Source: Microbacterium sp. 1.5R (GTDB taxonomy: Bacteria > Actinomycetota > Actinomycetes > Actinomycetales > Microbacteriaceae). Taken from it: a stretch of DNA of 64,000 bases. The stretch's first letter is position 1; each line of letters opens with the position of its first letter. The stretch is taken from contig NZ_CP018151.1 in NCBI RefSeq assembly GCF_001889265.1, positions 2,046,001 through 2,110,000 of the forward strand, in the 5' to 3' direction. Both the position numbers and the translations under genes were made by a program. The notes beneath the pieces were generated by a model. The model was not told the DNA's origin. It searched no databases and was given only the letters and a program-made list of their open reading frames with translations. Below, piece after piece: positions 10,559 to 19,080 of the stretch.

Positions 10559-12109
10559 ATGTCTGTTCCCATCTCGCGCGGGCACAACCCGCTGCGTGAC
10601 CCCGATGATCGCCGCCTCAACCGGATCGCCGGGCCCAGCGCCCTCGTGATCTTCGGTGTGACCGGAGATCTGTCACGCAAGAAGCTCATGCCCGCCGTCT
10701 ACGATCTCGCCAACCGCGGACTCCTGCCTCCCGGATTCGCTCTCGTGGGCTTCGCCCGTCGAGACTGGGAGGACCAGGACTTCGCCCAGGTCGTGTACGA
10801 CGCCGTGAAGCAGCATGCACGCACGCCCTTCCGCGAAGAGACGTGGGCGCAGCTGCTGCAGGGCATCCGCTTCGTCTCGGGCGAGTTCGACAACCCCGAG
10901 TCCTTCCGCAAGCTGCGCGACACGGTCGATCAGCTCGACGTCGAACGCGGCACGATGGGCAACCACGCGTTCTACCTGTCGATCCCGCCGAAGGATTTCC
11001 CCCTCGTCGCGAAGCAGCTCAAGGACTCCGGCCTCGTCGGAGCGAATGACGACGACGATGAGCGCTGGCGACGTGTCGTGATCGAGAAGCCGTTCGGCCA
11101 CGACCTCGAGTCGGCGCGCGAACTGAATGCCGCCCTCGAGGTGGCGTTCTCCGCCGACTCGATCTTCCGCATCGACCACTACCTCGGCAAGGAGACGGTC
11201 CAGAACATCCTGGCCCTGCGCTTCGCGAACGAGCTGTACGAACCGATCTGGAACCGCAACTACGTCGACCACGTGCAGATCACGATGGCCGAGGACATCG
11301 GCGTCGGTGGCCGTGCGGGCTACTACGACGGCGTCGGTGCTGCGCGCGATGTCATCCAGAACCACCTGCTGCAGCTGCTCGCGCTCACCGCCATGGAAGA
11401 GCCGATCAGCCTGTCCGCCGAGCACCTGCGTGCCGAGAAGGAGAAGGTTCTCGCTGCGGTCCACGTGCCGGAGGATCTCTCGCTCGCGACCGCCCGCGGG
11501 CAGTACGCGGGAGGCTGGCAGGGTGGCGAGCAGGTGACCGGATTCCTGGACGAGGACGGGATGAACCCCGAGTCCGCGACCGAGACCTATGCCGCGATCA
11601 AGCTGGAGATCGACACCCGACGCTGGTCCGGCGTCCCGTTCTACCTTCGCACCGGGAAGCGTCTGGGGCGTCGTGTGACCGAGGTCGCCGTCGTGTTCAA
11701 GAAGGCACCGGAGCACCTCTTCGGCCGCTCGAACACGGCAGAGCTCGGCCAGAATGCGCTCGTCATCCGCGTCCAGCCCGATGAGGGCGTCACGATCCGC
11801 TTCGGATCGAAAGTTCCCGGAAACGGCACCAACGTGCGCGATGTCACCATGGACTTCGGTTACGGCCACGCGTTCACCGAGGCGAGCCCCGAGGCGTACG
11901 AACGTCTGATCCTCGACGTGCTCCTGGGCGACCCGCCGCTGTTCCCGCGCCATGAGGAGGTCGAGCTCTCCTGGAAGATCCTCGACCCCGTGGAGAAGTA
12001 CTGGGCAGCCGAGGGCGGCCCGGTCGACCAGTACGCACCCGGTTCGTGGGGTCCGGCATCCGCCGACGACCTCCTTGCCCGTGATGGACGAGTGTGGAGA
12101 CGCCCATGA
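10559..12109 (+). CDS. zwf: Glucose-6-phosphate 1-dehydrogenase
   Basis: 516 residues, full length. It oxidises glucose-6-phosphate with NADP to 6-phosphogluconolactone, the entry to the oxidative branch. The N-terminal Rossmann motif is IFGVTGDLSRKKLMPA (about 25-40) and the active-site motif is RIDHYLGKE (about 204-212). CAGGAGAA lies about nine bases before ATG 10559. The next gene, opcA, encodes its assembly/activation partner and overlaps its stop codon. Confidence 0.97.
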   Translation: MSVPISRGHNPLRDPDDRRLNRIAGPSALVIFGVTGDLSRKKLMPAVYDLANRGLLPPGFALVGFARRDWEDQDFAQVVYDAVKQHARTPFREETWAQLLQGIRFVSGEFDNPESFRKLRDTVDQLDVERGTMGNHAFYLSIPPKDFPLVAKQLKDSGLVGANDDDDERWRRVVIEKPFGHDLESARELNAALEVAFSADSIFRIDHYLGKETVQNILALRFANELYEPIWNRNYVDHVQITMAEDIGVGGRAGYYDGVGAARDVIQNHLLQLLALTAMEEPISLSAEHLRAEKEKVLAAVHVPEDLSLATARGQYAGGWQGGEQVTGFLDEDGMNPESATETYAAIKLEIDTRRWSGVPFYLRTGKRLGRRVTEVAVVFKKAPEHLFGRSNTAELGQNALVIRVQPDEGVTIRFGSKVPGNGTNVRDVTMDFGYGHAFTEASPEAYERLILDVLLGDPPLFPRHEEVELSWKILDPVEKYWAAEGGPVDQYAPGSWGPASADDLLARDGRVWRRP

Positions 12110-13041
12110 TCATCGACCTTCCCGACACGACCGTCAGCCAGGTCGCCAAGCAGCTCGTCAAGGTGCGCGAAGAGGGCGGCGCCGTCGCACTCGGCCGTGT
12201 GCTCACGCTGATCATCTCTGCACGCAACGGCGTCGCAGAGGCAGCGATCGACGCGGCAAACGACGCGTCCCGCGAGCACCCCATGCGTGTCATCGTTCTC
12301 ACCACGGGTGAGGGCGAGTCGCGTCTCGACGCTCAGATCCGCGTCGGCGGTGACGCCGGCGCCTCCGAGGTCGTCGTCCTCCGGGCCTACGGCGACGCCG
12401 CCAGCAACGAGGAGAGCCTGGTCACAGGTCTGCTCCTGCCCGACGCCCCCGTCGTCGCCTGGTGGCCCGAAGAGGCGCCGACGTCGCCGGCCTCGTCTCC
12501 CCTCGGCAAGATCGCGCAGCGCCGCATCACGGATGCCGCGACCGCACCCGATGTTCGCGACCGCCTGGGACTGCTCGGCGAGACCCACGCGCCCGGCGAC
12601 ACCGACCTCGCGTGGACCCGTCTCACGCACTGGCGCGAGCAGCTCGCCGCCGTGCTCGATCAGCCGCCGTTCGAAGAGGTCACCGCGGTCGAGGTGCGCG
12701 GTGGATCGGCCTCGCCGTCGACCGCGCTTCTCGCCGCATGGCTGCAGATGGCCCTCGACGTCCCGGTGACCTGGTCGTACGAAGACCCCGAGCACTGGCA
12801 GGAGGGCATCAAGTCGGTGCGTCTGCACCGCTCGTCGGGCGACATCCTGCTCGAGCGGCCCACGCCCGGCGTGGCCGTGCTCACGCAGCCCGACCAGCCC
12901 GACCACGACCTGCACCTGCCGCGCCGCACGCTGCGGGAGTGCCTCGCCGAGGAGCTGCGTCGCCTCGACCCCGACGTCCTGTACGGTCGAGTGATCACCG
13001 AGGGCTGGGAGAAACTGGGTCCGCCCCAGACAGGAGAATGA
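12106..13041 (+). CDS. opcA: Glucose-6-phosphate dehydrogenase assembly protein OpcA
   Basis: 311 residues from ATG 12106, which overlaps the zwf stop (ATGA) and has GGAGA about six bases upstream. A GTG 12 bases earlier is possible but lacks a site. OpcA is needed for assembly and redox activation of Zwf in actinobacteria and cyanobacteria. The sequence shows the family's VARWWPEE-like block as APVVAWWPEEAP (about residues 118-129) and a well conserved C-terminus. Adjacent to zwf, as expected. Confidence 0.95.
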   Translation: MIIDLPDTTVSQVAKQLVKVREEGGAVALGRVLTLIISARNGVAEAAIDAANDASREHPMRVIVLTTGEGESRLDAQIRVGGDAGASEVVVLRAYGDAASNEESLVTGLLLPDAPVVAWWPEEAPTSPASSPLGKIAQRRITDAATAPDVRDRLGLLGETHAPGDTDLAWTRLTHWREQLAAVLDQPPFEEVTAVEVRGGSASPSTALLAAWLQMALDVPVTWSYEDPEHWQEGIKSVRLHRSSGDILLERPTPGVAVLTQPDQPDHDLHLPRRTLRECLAEELRRLDPDVLYGRVITEGWEKLGPPQTGE

Positions 13042-13826
13042 TGTCGACGAAGACAGCGCCCGCAGAGAAGCGGGTCGTGGTCGAAGCCACGCCCGCAGCA
13101 CTTGCCGCGAGCGTGGCCGACAGATTCCTGACGCGCCTTCGTGCGCGCACGCGCAACGGCCGCATCGCCCACATCGCCCTCACCGGCGGTTCGATGGGCG
13201 GTGCGGTTCTGCGTGCGACGCGCGACGACCCCAGGTCGGGTCAGATCGACTGGTCGCTGGTGCACTTCTGGTGGGGCGATGAGCGGTTCGTCGCTCGCGA
13301 CGACGCAGATCGCAATGCGGTGCAGTCGCGTGAGGCCCTGCTCGACCACATTCCCGTCCCCGCCGAGAACATCCACGAGGTCGCTGCTGCGGACGAGGGG
13401 CTGACCCTCGACGAGGCCGCGTCGGCGTACGCGGCGGATCTCGCGCGCTACGGGACCGACGAGCACCCGTGGCCGTCGTTCGCGGTCTGCTTCCTCGGTG
13501 TGGGGCCCGACGGCCACATCGCCTCACTCTTCCCCGATCGCCCCGAGGTCACCGTGACGGACGCCGCCGCGCTGCCGGTTCGCGACTCTCCCAAGCCTCC
13601 GCCGGAGCGTGTCACGCTGACGCGCCCGGTGCTCAACGCGTCGAAGCGTGTCTGGCTGGTCCTCACCGGCGCGGACAAGGCGTCGGCGCTCGGACTCGCC
13701 CTCGCGGGAGCGAGCTACACCAACGTTCCAGCCGCGGGCGCCAAGGGCCGCAAGCGCACCGTCTTCTTCGTCGACGAGGCCGCTGCGTCAGAGGTCTCGC
13801 CCGACCTCATCGACCCGGCGTACTGA
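13041..13826 (+). CDS. pgl: 6-phosphogluconolactonase
   Basis: 261 residues. It hydrolyses 6-phosphogluconolactone, the product of Zwf. The signature GVGPDGHIASLFP is near residue 152, and ALTGGSMGG near 49 matches the phosphosugar-binding N-terminal motif. Two ATGs are adjacent (13038 and 13041); AGGAGA at 13032-13037 serves either, and 13041 gives the usual MSTK start. Last gene of the operon. The DMT transporter converges 12 bases downstream with no clear terminator between. Confidence 0.95.
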   Translation: MSTKTAPAEKRVVVEATPAALAASVADRFLTRLRARTRNGRIAHIALTGGSMGGAVLRATRDDPRSGQIDWSLVHFWWGDERFVARDDADRNAVQSREALLDHIPVPAENIHEVAAADEGLTLDEAASAYAADLARYGTDEHPWPSFAVCFLGVGPDGHIASLFPDRPEVTVTDAAALPVRDSPKPPPERVTLTRPVLNASKRVWLVLTGADKASALGLALAGASYTNVPAAGAKGRKRTVFFVDEAAASEVSPDLIDPAY

Positions 13827-13838
13827 AGTCGAGAGAAC

Positions 13839-14840
13839 TCAGGCCTCGGGGTCTTTTGTCGCGTCGTCACTGCCGCGCGTGATCCCGAGGTCCTGGCTGT
13901 CGCTCAGCACCTGCGGGTGGTACCGCGCGAGGTTGACGACGCCCCAGATCGCGATGGCACCGGCCACGGCGAAGATCACGAGGACCCACGGCGGTGACGC
14001 CGCGGCCTCTCCGAGCACGACCATGCCGATGAGCACGGCGACCATGGGGTCGACGACCGTCAGTCCGGCGATGACGAGATCCGGCGGCCCCGAGCTGTAG
14101 GCGGACTGGACGAAGTACGCTCCGACGGCACCGGCCGCGATCAGCGCGATGACGCACACGAGGGTGATCCACTCGAAGTTGCCGGCGCTGATCCGGCTGA
14201 TGACGGCTTTGGCGAGAGTGGCGACGAAACCGTAGAGGATGCCGGCGCCGATGACGTAGAACAGAGCGCGCATGCGGTGGCGGAGCACCAGCCAGCAGGC
14301 GCCGAGCACGATGATGACGACCAGCAGGATCGCCAGGATCGTGAAGAGCTCGGTGTCGGTGATCTCCTTCTCCGTGGCGTAGATCGCTGCGAAGAAGACG
14401 AACAGGAAGATGCCGCCCACACAGCAGACGATCGCGATGATCGACTTCCTGGTCGGCGAATGACCCGAGATCCGTGCGTTTAGCAGCGTGGTGATGACAA
14501 GCGCGATGGCGCCGAGCGGCTGCACGACCATCAGCGGCGCTTGAGAGAGCGCCGCGAGCTGACACACGATCGCCAGGCCGAGCATCAGCGTTCCGGCTAT
14601 CCAGGAGGGCCGGGTGAGCAGGCCCTTCATCTGGCTCATGCTCAGACCGCTGGCTCCGTCGGATCCGCTGAGCCGCTCCACCTTCTCGACGCCACGATGC
14701 TGATACTGCGCGCCGAGAGACATGAAGACGGCACCCGCAAGCGCGAGGGGGATGCCGAGGAGCAGTTTCGGGTTCTGGAAGACACCGACCAGCTGCTCGG
14801 TGACGTCTTCCGCCCCAGTCATCCATACGGAGATGCTCAC
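13839..14840 (-). CDS. DMT/NIPA-like multi-helix transporter
   Basis: 333 residues with about nine hydrophobic helices. It resembles the drug/metabolite and NIPA magnesium transporter superfamily: GAVFMSLGAQYQHRG near the N-terminus, QPLGAIALVITTLLNARISG in the first repeat and the paired GLTVVDPMVAVLIGMVVLGE in the last third. The substrate cannot be told from sequence. GTG 14840 is chosen because a minus-strand TAGGGT (14847-14852) sits exactly six bases before it, predicting a leaderless mRNA. ATG 14822 is the alternative. Confidence 0.75.
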   Translation of the reverse strand: MSISVWMTGAEDVTEQLVGVFQNPKLLLGIPLALAGAVFMSLGAQYQHRGVEKVERLSGSDGASGLSMSQMKGLLTRPSWIAGTLMLGLAIVCQLAALSQAPLMVVQPLGAIALVITTLLNARISGHSPTRKSIIAIVCCVGGIFLFVFFAAIYATEKEITDTELFTILAILLVVIIVLGACWLVLRHRMRALFYVIGAGILYGFVATLAKAVISRISAGNFEWITLVCVIALIAAGAVGAYFVQSAYSSGPPDLVIAGLTVVDPMVAVLIGMVVLGEAAASPPWVLVIFAVAGAIAIWGVVNLARYHPQVLSDSQDLGITRGSDDATKDPEA

Positions 14841-14846
14841 CCTTCG

Positions 14847-14877
14847 ACCCTACCCGGCGATGTGCGCCGAGTAGGGT
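14847..14877. promoter_or_regulatory. Back-to-back leaderless promoters for the DMT transporter and def
   Basis: Two copies of the -10-like hexamer TAGGGT face away from each other: minus strand at 14847-14852 and plus strand at 14872-14877. Each is followed by exactly six bases and then a GTG start (14840 and 14884), the spacing expected if transcription begins at the first base of the start codon. The two hexamers are only 19 bases apart, so the polymerase footprints must overlap and the two genes probably compete. Confidence 0.6.
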
Positions 14878-14883
14878 TATGGC

Positions 14884-15450
14884 GTGGCTGTTCTTCCTAT
14901 TCGCATCATGGGCGACCCCGTCCTGCACTCCCCCGCTTCCGTCGTCGAGGAGATCTCCGACGACATCCGCACGCTCGTCGCCGACATGTTCGAGACGATG
15001 GACAGGGCCCCGGGCGTCGGTCTCGCCGCACCCCAGGTCGGCGTGCCGCTGCGCATCTACACGTACGCGTACGTCGATGATGACGAGCAGCCGTGGCGTG
15101 GCGTGATCATCAACCCGGAGCTCTGGATGGTGCCGCTGGAGCCCGGCGAGCCGGACGACGAGCTGGAGTCCGAAGGCTGCCTCTCGTTCCCGGGTGAGCG
15201 ATTCCCGCTGCGGCGCTCGGAGCGGGTGCGGGTCTCAGGCGTCGATCTCGACGGGGCGCCTGTGGAGATCGCGGTCGACGGCTGGCGCGCCCGCATCATG
15301 CAGCACGAGTTCGACCACCTCGACGGCATCCTCTACATCGACCGCCTCTCGGACGGCGACTGGAAGACCGTCCAGAAGATCGCGAAGAAGCGCGGGTGGG
15401 GCAAGCCCGGCGCGAGCTGGGTCCCCGGCATCGACGATCTGGAAGCCTGA
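14884..15450 (+). CDS. def: Peptide deformylase
   Basis: 188 residues. It removes the formyl group from the N-terminal methionine of new proteins. All three metal/active-site motifs are present: GVGLAAPQVG (about 41-50), EGCLSFPGE (about 97-105) and QHEFDHLDGILY (about 140-151), with metal ligands Cys99, His141 and His145 approximately. GTG 14884 is seven bases after the TAGGGT hexamer, so the message is predicted to be leaderless; no Shine-Dalgarno site is present. Confidence 0.97.
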   Translation: MAVLPIRIMGDPVLHSPASVVEEISDDIRTLVADMFETMDRAPGVGLAAPQVGVPLRIYTYAYVDDDEQPWRGVIINPELWMVPLEPGEPDDELESEGCLSFPGERFPLRRSERVRVSGVDLDGAPVEIAVDGWRARIMQHEFDHLDGILYIDRLSDGDWKTVQKIAKKRGWGKPGASWVPGIDDLEA

Positions 15451-15569
15451 CCTTCCCTCCCAGCCCGCTCACAGTCTTCTCGGAGTTGCATCACAGACTC
15501 CGGCCCGGATACCGTGCTTGAGGTGGTATTTCAATATGCCACTCACCAAGAGGCTCTGGAGGGGACGAA

Positions 15570-16085
15570 ATGATGAAGATGCGCACGCGACGCGCACTGG
15601 CGCTGGCAGGTTCTGCTGTGGCGCTGTCGGTCGCACTGACCGGCTGCAGCGCGCTGAACGGCATCCTGGGGGGCGGTTCGGGCGACGCCGACCGCGACGA
15701 GGACACCGGACAGGTGACCGAGAGCTCGAACATCGACATCTTCTCGCTGAAGCTCGGCGACTGCAAGATGGCGAGTGCAAGCGGTCTCATCGAGGACGCC
15801 GACGTCGTCCCGTGCGACCAGCCGCACGATGAAGAGGTCTACTACGAGATCACGATGGACGACGGCGAGTTCTCCGAGGAGAACATCGACGCCGCGTCGC
15901 AGGAGTGCATCGGCGACGCCTACACGAGCTTCGTCGGTGTCGCCTTCGAGGCCTCGGTGCTCGAGGTCTACCCGATCACGCCGACCCAGCAGACCTGGGA
16001 CGAGCTGAACGACCGCGTCGTGCAGTGCGTGATCTCCGACCCCGCCGGCCAGACCACCGGGTCACTCAAGGGCGCAGCGCGCTGA
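15570..16085 (+). CDS. Septum-formation-family lipoprotein
   Basis: 171 residues. A basic N-terminus and hydrophobic stretch end in the lipobox LTGC with Cys26 as the lipidated residue, so it is an exported lipoprotein. After an acidic linker the domain has four cysteines (in GDCKMAS, VVPCDQPHDEEV, SQECIG and VVQCVI), matching the septum-formation (Septum_form) family found in actinobacteria. The name is historical and the molecular role is unknown. GGAGGGG lies nine to ten bases before the first of two ATGs. Confidence 0.75.
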   Translation: MMKMRTRRALALAGSAVALSVALTGCSALNGILGGGSGDADRDEDTGQVTESSNIDIFSLKLGDCKMASASGLIEDADVVPCDQPHDEEVYYEITMDDGEFSEENIDAASQECIGDAYTSFVGVAFEASVLEVYPITPTQQTWDELNDRVVQCVISDPAGQTTGSLKGAAR

Positions 16086-16100
16086 TCTCGCTCTGATCAC

Positions 16101-16136
16101 CGAACGAGGCTCCGTCATCCGACGGGGCCTCGTTCG
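16101..16136 (+). terminator. Hairpin terminator after the lipoprotein gene
   Basis: CGAACGAGGC (16101-16110) pairs perfectly with GCCTCGTTCG (16127-16136), and an inner CCGTC/GACGG pairing extends the stem almost to the loop. It begins 15 bases after the lipoprotein stop. No T-run follows, which is common for terminators in this group. Confidence 0.7.
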
Positions 16137-16200
16137 CGTATCCGGAGGTCACCATCGAATGACCTCGAGGAGACAGTAGCGGGGACTCGCACCGCAGAAA

Positions 16201-16230
16201 GGGAAAAGCCCCTCCGAAGAGGGGCTTTTC
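16201..16230 (-). terminator. Bidirectional terminator downstream of tRNA-Asn
   Basis: AAAAGCCCCTC, a four-base CGAA loop, then GAGGGGCTTTT. The T-run follows the stem when read on either strand. It lies just beyond the 3' end of the minus-strand tRNA-Asn and can also stop read-through from the plus strand. Confidence 0.85.
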
Positions 16231-16232
16231 AT

Positions 16233-16308
16233 TGGCTCCCCGGCTTGGACTCGAACCAAGAACCTGCCGGTTAACAGCCGGCTGCTCTGCCAATTGAGCT
16301 ACCGAGGA
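16233..16308 (-). tRNA. tRNA-Asn (anticodon GTT)
   Basis: The minus strand folds as a complete cloverleaf of 76 nt including an encoded CCA. The acceptor stem pairs TCCTCGG with CCGGGGA (one T-G pair), followed by discriminator G. The D-arm sequence is AGCTCAATTGGCAGAGC. The anticodon stem-loop CCGGCTGTTAACCGG displays GTT. The T-arm contains GGTTCGAGTCC. A minus-strand TAGGAT (16338-16343) is a likely -10, with transcription starting about 20-25 bases before the mature end. Confidence 0.97.
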
Positions 16309-16337
16309 ATGTGCTCCGCTGTGCGGGCAACTCGTCA

Positions 16338-16343
16338 ATCCTA
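16338..16343 (-). promoter_or_regulatory. Candidate -10 for tRNA-Asn
   Basis: TAGGAT on the minus strand, about 30 bases upstream of the mature tRNA 5' end, matches the actinobacterial -10 pattern. The -35 region is not recognisable. Confidence 0.4.
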
Positions 16344-16404
16344 GCAAACTCCGGAGCGTGCTCGTGACACGGGCCGCAGGTCGGGCGTGTCGTCGGCACC
16401 CCTG

Positions 16405-17178
16405 TCAGTGGCCCGAATCCGCCTCGGCGTTGGGCGCCCACAGCAGGTCCTTGCCGACACCGCGGGCGACCACGTGACCCCCGCGCAGCATCAGCGTCTC
16501 CGCATTCAGCTCACGGATGAAGTCGGCGTCGTTCGTCACCAGCAGCGCGCCCATCCCCTGCTCCTTGCGCCGACGGGTGATCGCGTCGAACACCACGGGC
16601 CGCACCTCGAGATCGAGGTTGGCGAGGATCTCGTCGGCGATGAGCACCCAGGGCTCGAGCACGAACGATCGCGCAATCGCCACGCGCTGACGCATGCCTG
16701 CGCTCAACTCGTACGGGAACCTCGCGGCTGTTCCGAGAGGCAGGTGCAACTCGTCGAGCAGCGTCGCGACGCGAATGGTGAGCGCCTGGGTATTGACCCG
16801 CTTCTCGCGGATCAGGATCGGCTCTGAGATGATCTCGCTCACCGTGAGCTGGGGAGGGAGGTCGGCACCGGCGCGCTGCGGAACGAATCCCGTGCGGTAG
16901 GTCAGCAGGCGATGCTTGCGTCCCGGCCGGCGGATGTCGACTCCGCACACCTGAGCGCTGCCTCCGACGACCCGGACCGACGGATCCGTGGATCCTGCCA
17001 GCGCCGCGACGAGCGTCGACTTGCCCGAGCCGGTCGGGCCGGCGACGCAGATGAGCTCGCCCGGTGCGAGAGCGAAGCTCACCCCGTCGATGGCGCGGGT
17101 GGGGCCGCTGTGCCCGATTCGATCGATGACCAGATCAGAGCTGTCGATCGCGTTGGTCGATTCGGGCCGGGAGAACAT
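16405..17178 (-). CDS. Orphan ABC transporter ATP-binding protein
   Basis: 257 residues, one ABC ATPase domain. Walker A is GPTGSGKST (about 48-56), the signature is LSAGMRQR, and Walker B is WVLIADEI with the catalytic glutamate. The switch (H-loop) position reads LLVTNDADF, with asparagine where ABC ATPases normally have histidine. It most resembles peptide/nickel-type importer ATPases, yet no permease or binding protein is nearby. It is the last gene of the dusB-dgt-dnaG run (36 bases after dnaG). Its partner and substrate are unknown. Confidence 0.75.
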   Translation of the reverse strand: MFSRPESTNAIDSSDLVIDRIGHSGPTRAIDGVSFALAPGELICVAGPTGSGKSTLVAALAGSTDPSVRVVGGSAQVCGVDIRRPGRKHRLLTYRTGFVPQRAGADLPPQLTVSEIISEPILIREKRVNTQALTIRVATLLDELHLPLGTAARFPYELSAGMRQRVAIARSFVLEPWVLIADEILANLDLEVRPVVFDAITRRRKEQGMGALLVTNDADFIRELNAETLMLRGGHVVARGVGKDLLWAPNAEADSGH

Positions 17179-17214
17179 TCCTCCATCCTGCCTTGCCGCG
17201 CCTGACAGCCGGCG

Positions 17215-19080
17215 TTACGACTCGGCGAACCGCTGACGCTCGACGTCGATGTCGCGAAGACGCATACGCAGGGCGCGCCCGCCGTCCGAGTCCGCGGGAA
17301 CCCGCTGCACGGCACCGAGGAGCTCCTGCTTCTCGTGCTCGAGGATGCGCATGATGAGCCGCTTGGCGAGATCGGTCGTCGAGGCGACGGCGCCGTCTTC
17401 GTTGCGAGCCGGGAACGGCGTCATCAGCAGCTCGCCCGCGAGCGATCGGTAGGGTTCGCGCACCGAGTTCACGGCATCCGTCACCCAACCGGCGCGGGTG
17501 CGGTCAGCCGCGGCCGCGACGGCCTCGCGCACGGCGTCGAGCCCCGGGGTGCGGAACGGAGCGCTGAGGGCGCGGGTGAGCAGCGCCTGATCGATCTGGT
17601 GACCGTACTGCAGGGCGCCCATCAGCGCGTCGCGTTCGACCGCGACATCCGCGGTTCGCGGCAGGCTCGCAAGAGTGACCGGAGCCATGCCCGGCGCCAC
17701 TGTGGCGGGGTCGATCGTGGTCTCGTGCCTGGCCGCCTCGTGCCGCGCGGACTGCGCTCCCCCACGTGCGGCACGTTCGACCTCGTTGCGCACCTCGGTC
17801 GGGTCCATGCCCAGCCTTCGCGCGAGCACCCGCTCGTATCCGGGTCGCAGCAGACGATCGCGAATCTCCGCCACGATCGGCGCTGCCGCGCGCAGCGCGC
17901 CCACCCGGCCCTCGACCGTCGAGAGGTCGAAGCCGCTGAGCTTCCTGTCGATCGCGAACTCGAACATCGGCTGCTTGGTCTCCATGAGGGAGCGCACGGC
18001 GGCATCACCGCGCTGTAGCCTGAGGTCGCACGGGTCGAGGCCGTCGGGCGCCACCGCCACGAACGTCTGCGCGTTGAAGCGATCGTCCTCGGTGAAGGCG
18101 CGAAGCGCGGCCTTCTGACCTGCCTCGTCGCCGTCGAAGGTGAAGACCACCTCTCCGGAGGCGTTGTCGTCGCCCATCACCCGGCGGAGCACCTTGATGT
18201 GATCGGTTCCGAACGCCGTGCCGCACGTCGCGATCGCGGTCGTGAGGCCGGCGAGGTGACACGCCATGACATCGGTGTATCCCTCGACCACCACGACCCG
18301 GCGGGGATCGCCCCGCGAGATGTCGCGCTTGGCGAGATCGAGGCCGTACAGGACCTGGGCCTTCTTGTAGATCGGCGTCTCAGGCGTGTTCAGGTATTTC
18401 GGCCCCTGGTCGTCGTCGAAGAGCTTGCGCGCACCGAACCCGATCGTCTGACCGGAGACGTCGCGGATCGGCCAGACGAGGCGGCCACGGAAGCGGTCGT
18501 AGACGCCGCGCTGACCCGTCGACACCAGACCGGCAGCACTCAGTTCCTCGCGCGTGAACCCCTGAGCCGTGAGGGCTTTCAACATCTTGTCCCACCCGCG
18601 CGGCGCGAAGCCCACGCCGAAGTGCGCGGCAGCACCGGCGTCGAAGCCGCGCTCCCCGAGGAACCGGCGTCCCGCCTCCGCATCGGCGGTGAGCAACTGG
18701 CCGCGGAAGTACTCGGCGGCAGCGGTGTTGGCCGCATAGAGACGACTGCGTCCGCTCGTCTCCGGTGCCGACCCGCCGTCCTCATAGTGCAGCGCGTAGC
18801 CGAGGCGGCCGGCCAGTCGCTCTACGGCCTCGGTGAAGCTGACGTGGTCCATCTCGCGCAGGAACGAGTAGACGTCACCCGATTCACCGCATCCGAAGCA
18901 GTGGTAGTAGCCGACCTGGGGCCGCACGTGGAAGCTGGGGCTCTTCTCGTCATGGAACGGGCACAGGCCCTTCAGCGAGCCGACGCCGGCGGACTTGAGT
19001 GCGACGCGCTCCCCGACGATGTCGGCGATGTTCGTGCGGGCCTTGACCTCGTCGACGTCGGCCTGGCGGATGCGGGGCAT
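17215..19080 (-). CDS. dnaG: DNA primase
   Basis: 621 residues from ATG 19080, giving the standard [13 protein letters not shown] start. It synthesises RNA primers at the replication fork. Domains in order: zinc-binding domain with [15 protein letters not shown] and HCFGCGESG (about 40-66); catalytic core with the TOPRIM motifs [13 protein letters not shown] (about 264-276) and [13 protein letters not shown]-terminal helicase-binding domain after about residue 450. The start overlaps the dgt stop (TGATG). Confidence 0.97.
   Translation of the reverse strand: MPRIRQADVDEVKARTNIADIVGERVALKSAGVGSLKGLCPFHDEKSPSFHVRPQVGYYHCFGCGESGDVYSFLREMDHVSFTEAVERLAGRLGYALHYEDGGSAPETSGRSRLYAANTAAAEYFRGQLLTADAEAGRRFLGERGFDAGAAAHFGVGFAPRGWDKMLKALTAQGFTREELSAAGLVSTGQRGVYDRFRGRLVWPIRDVSGQTIGFGARKLFDDDQGPKYLNTPETPIYKKAQVLYGLDLAKRDISRGDPRRVVVVEGYTDVMACHLAGLTTAIATCGTAFGTDHIKVLRRVMGDDNASGEVVFTFDGDEAGQKAALRAFTEDDRFNAQTFVAVAPDGLDPCDLRLQRGDAAVRSLMETKQPMFEFAIDRKLSGFDLSTVEGRVGALRAAAPIVAEIRDRLLRPGYERVLARRLGMDPTEVRNEVERAARGGAQSARHEAARHETTIDPATVAPGMAPVTLASLPRTADVAVERDALMGALQYGHQIDQALLTRALSAPFRTPGLDAVREAVAAAADRTRAGWVTDAVNSVREPYRSLAGELLMTPFPARNEDGAVASTTDLAKRLIMRILEHEKQELLGAVQRVPADSDGGRALRMRLRDIDVERQRFAES

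Noticed and set aside
16201..16230. Hairpin near tRNA-Asn as a small RNA or attachment site
   Set aside because: The A/T-flanked GC stem is a plain bidirectional terminator, and no repeat of the tRNA 3' end occurs in the window.
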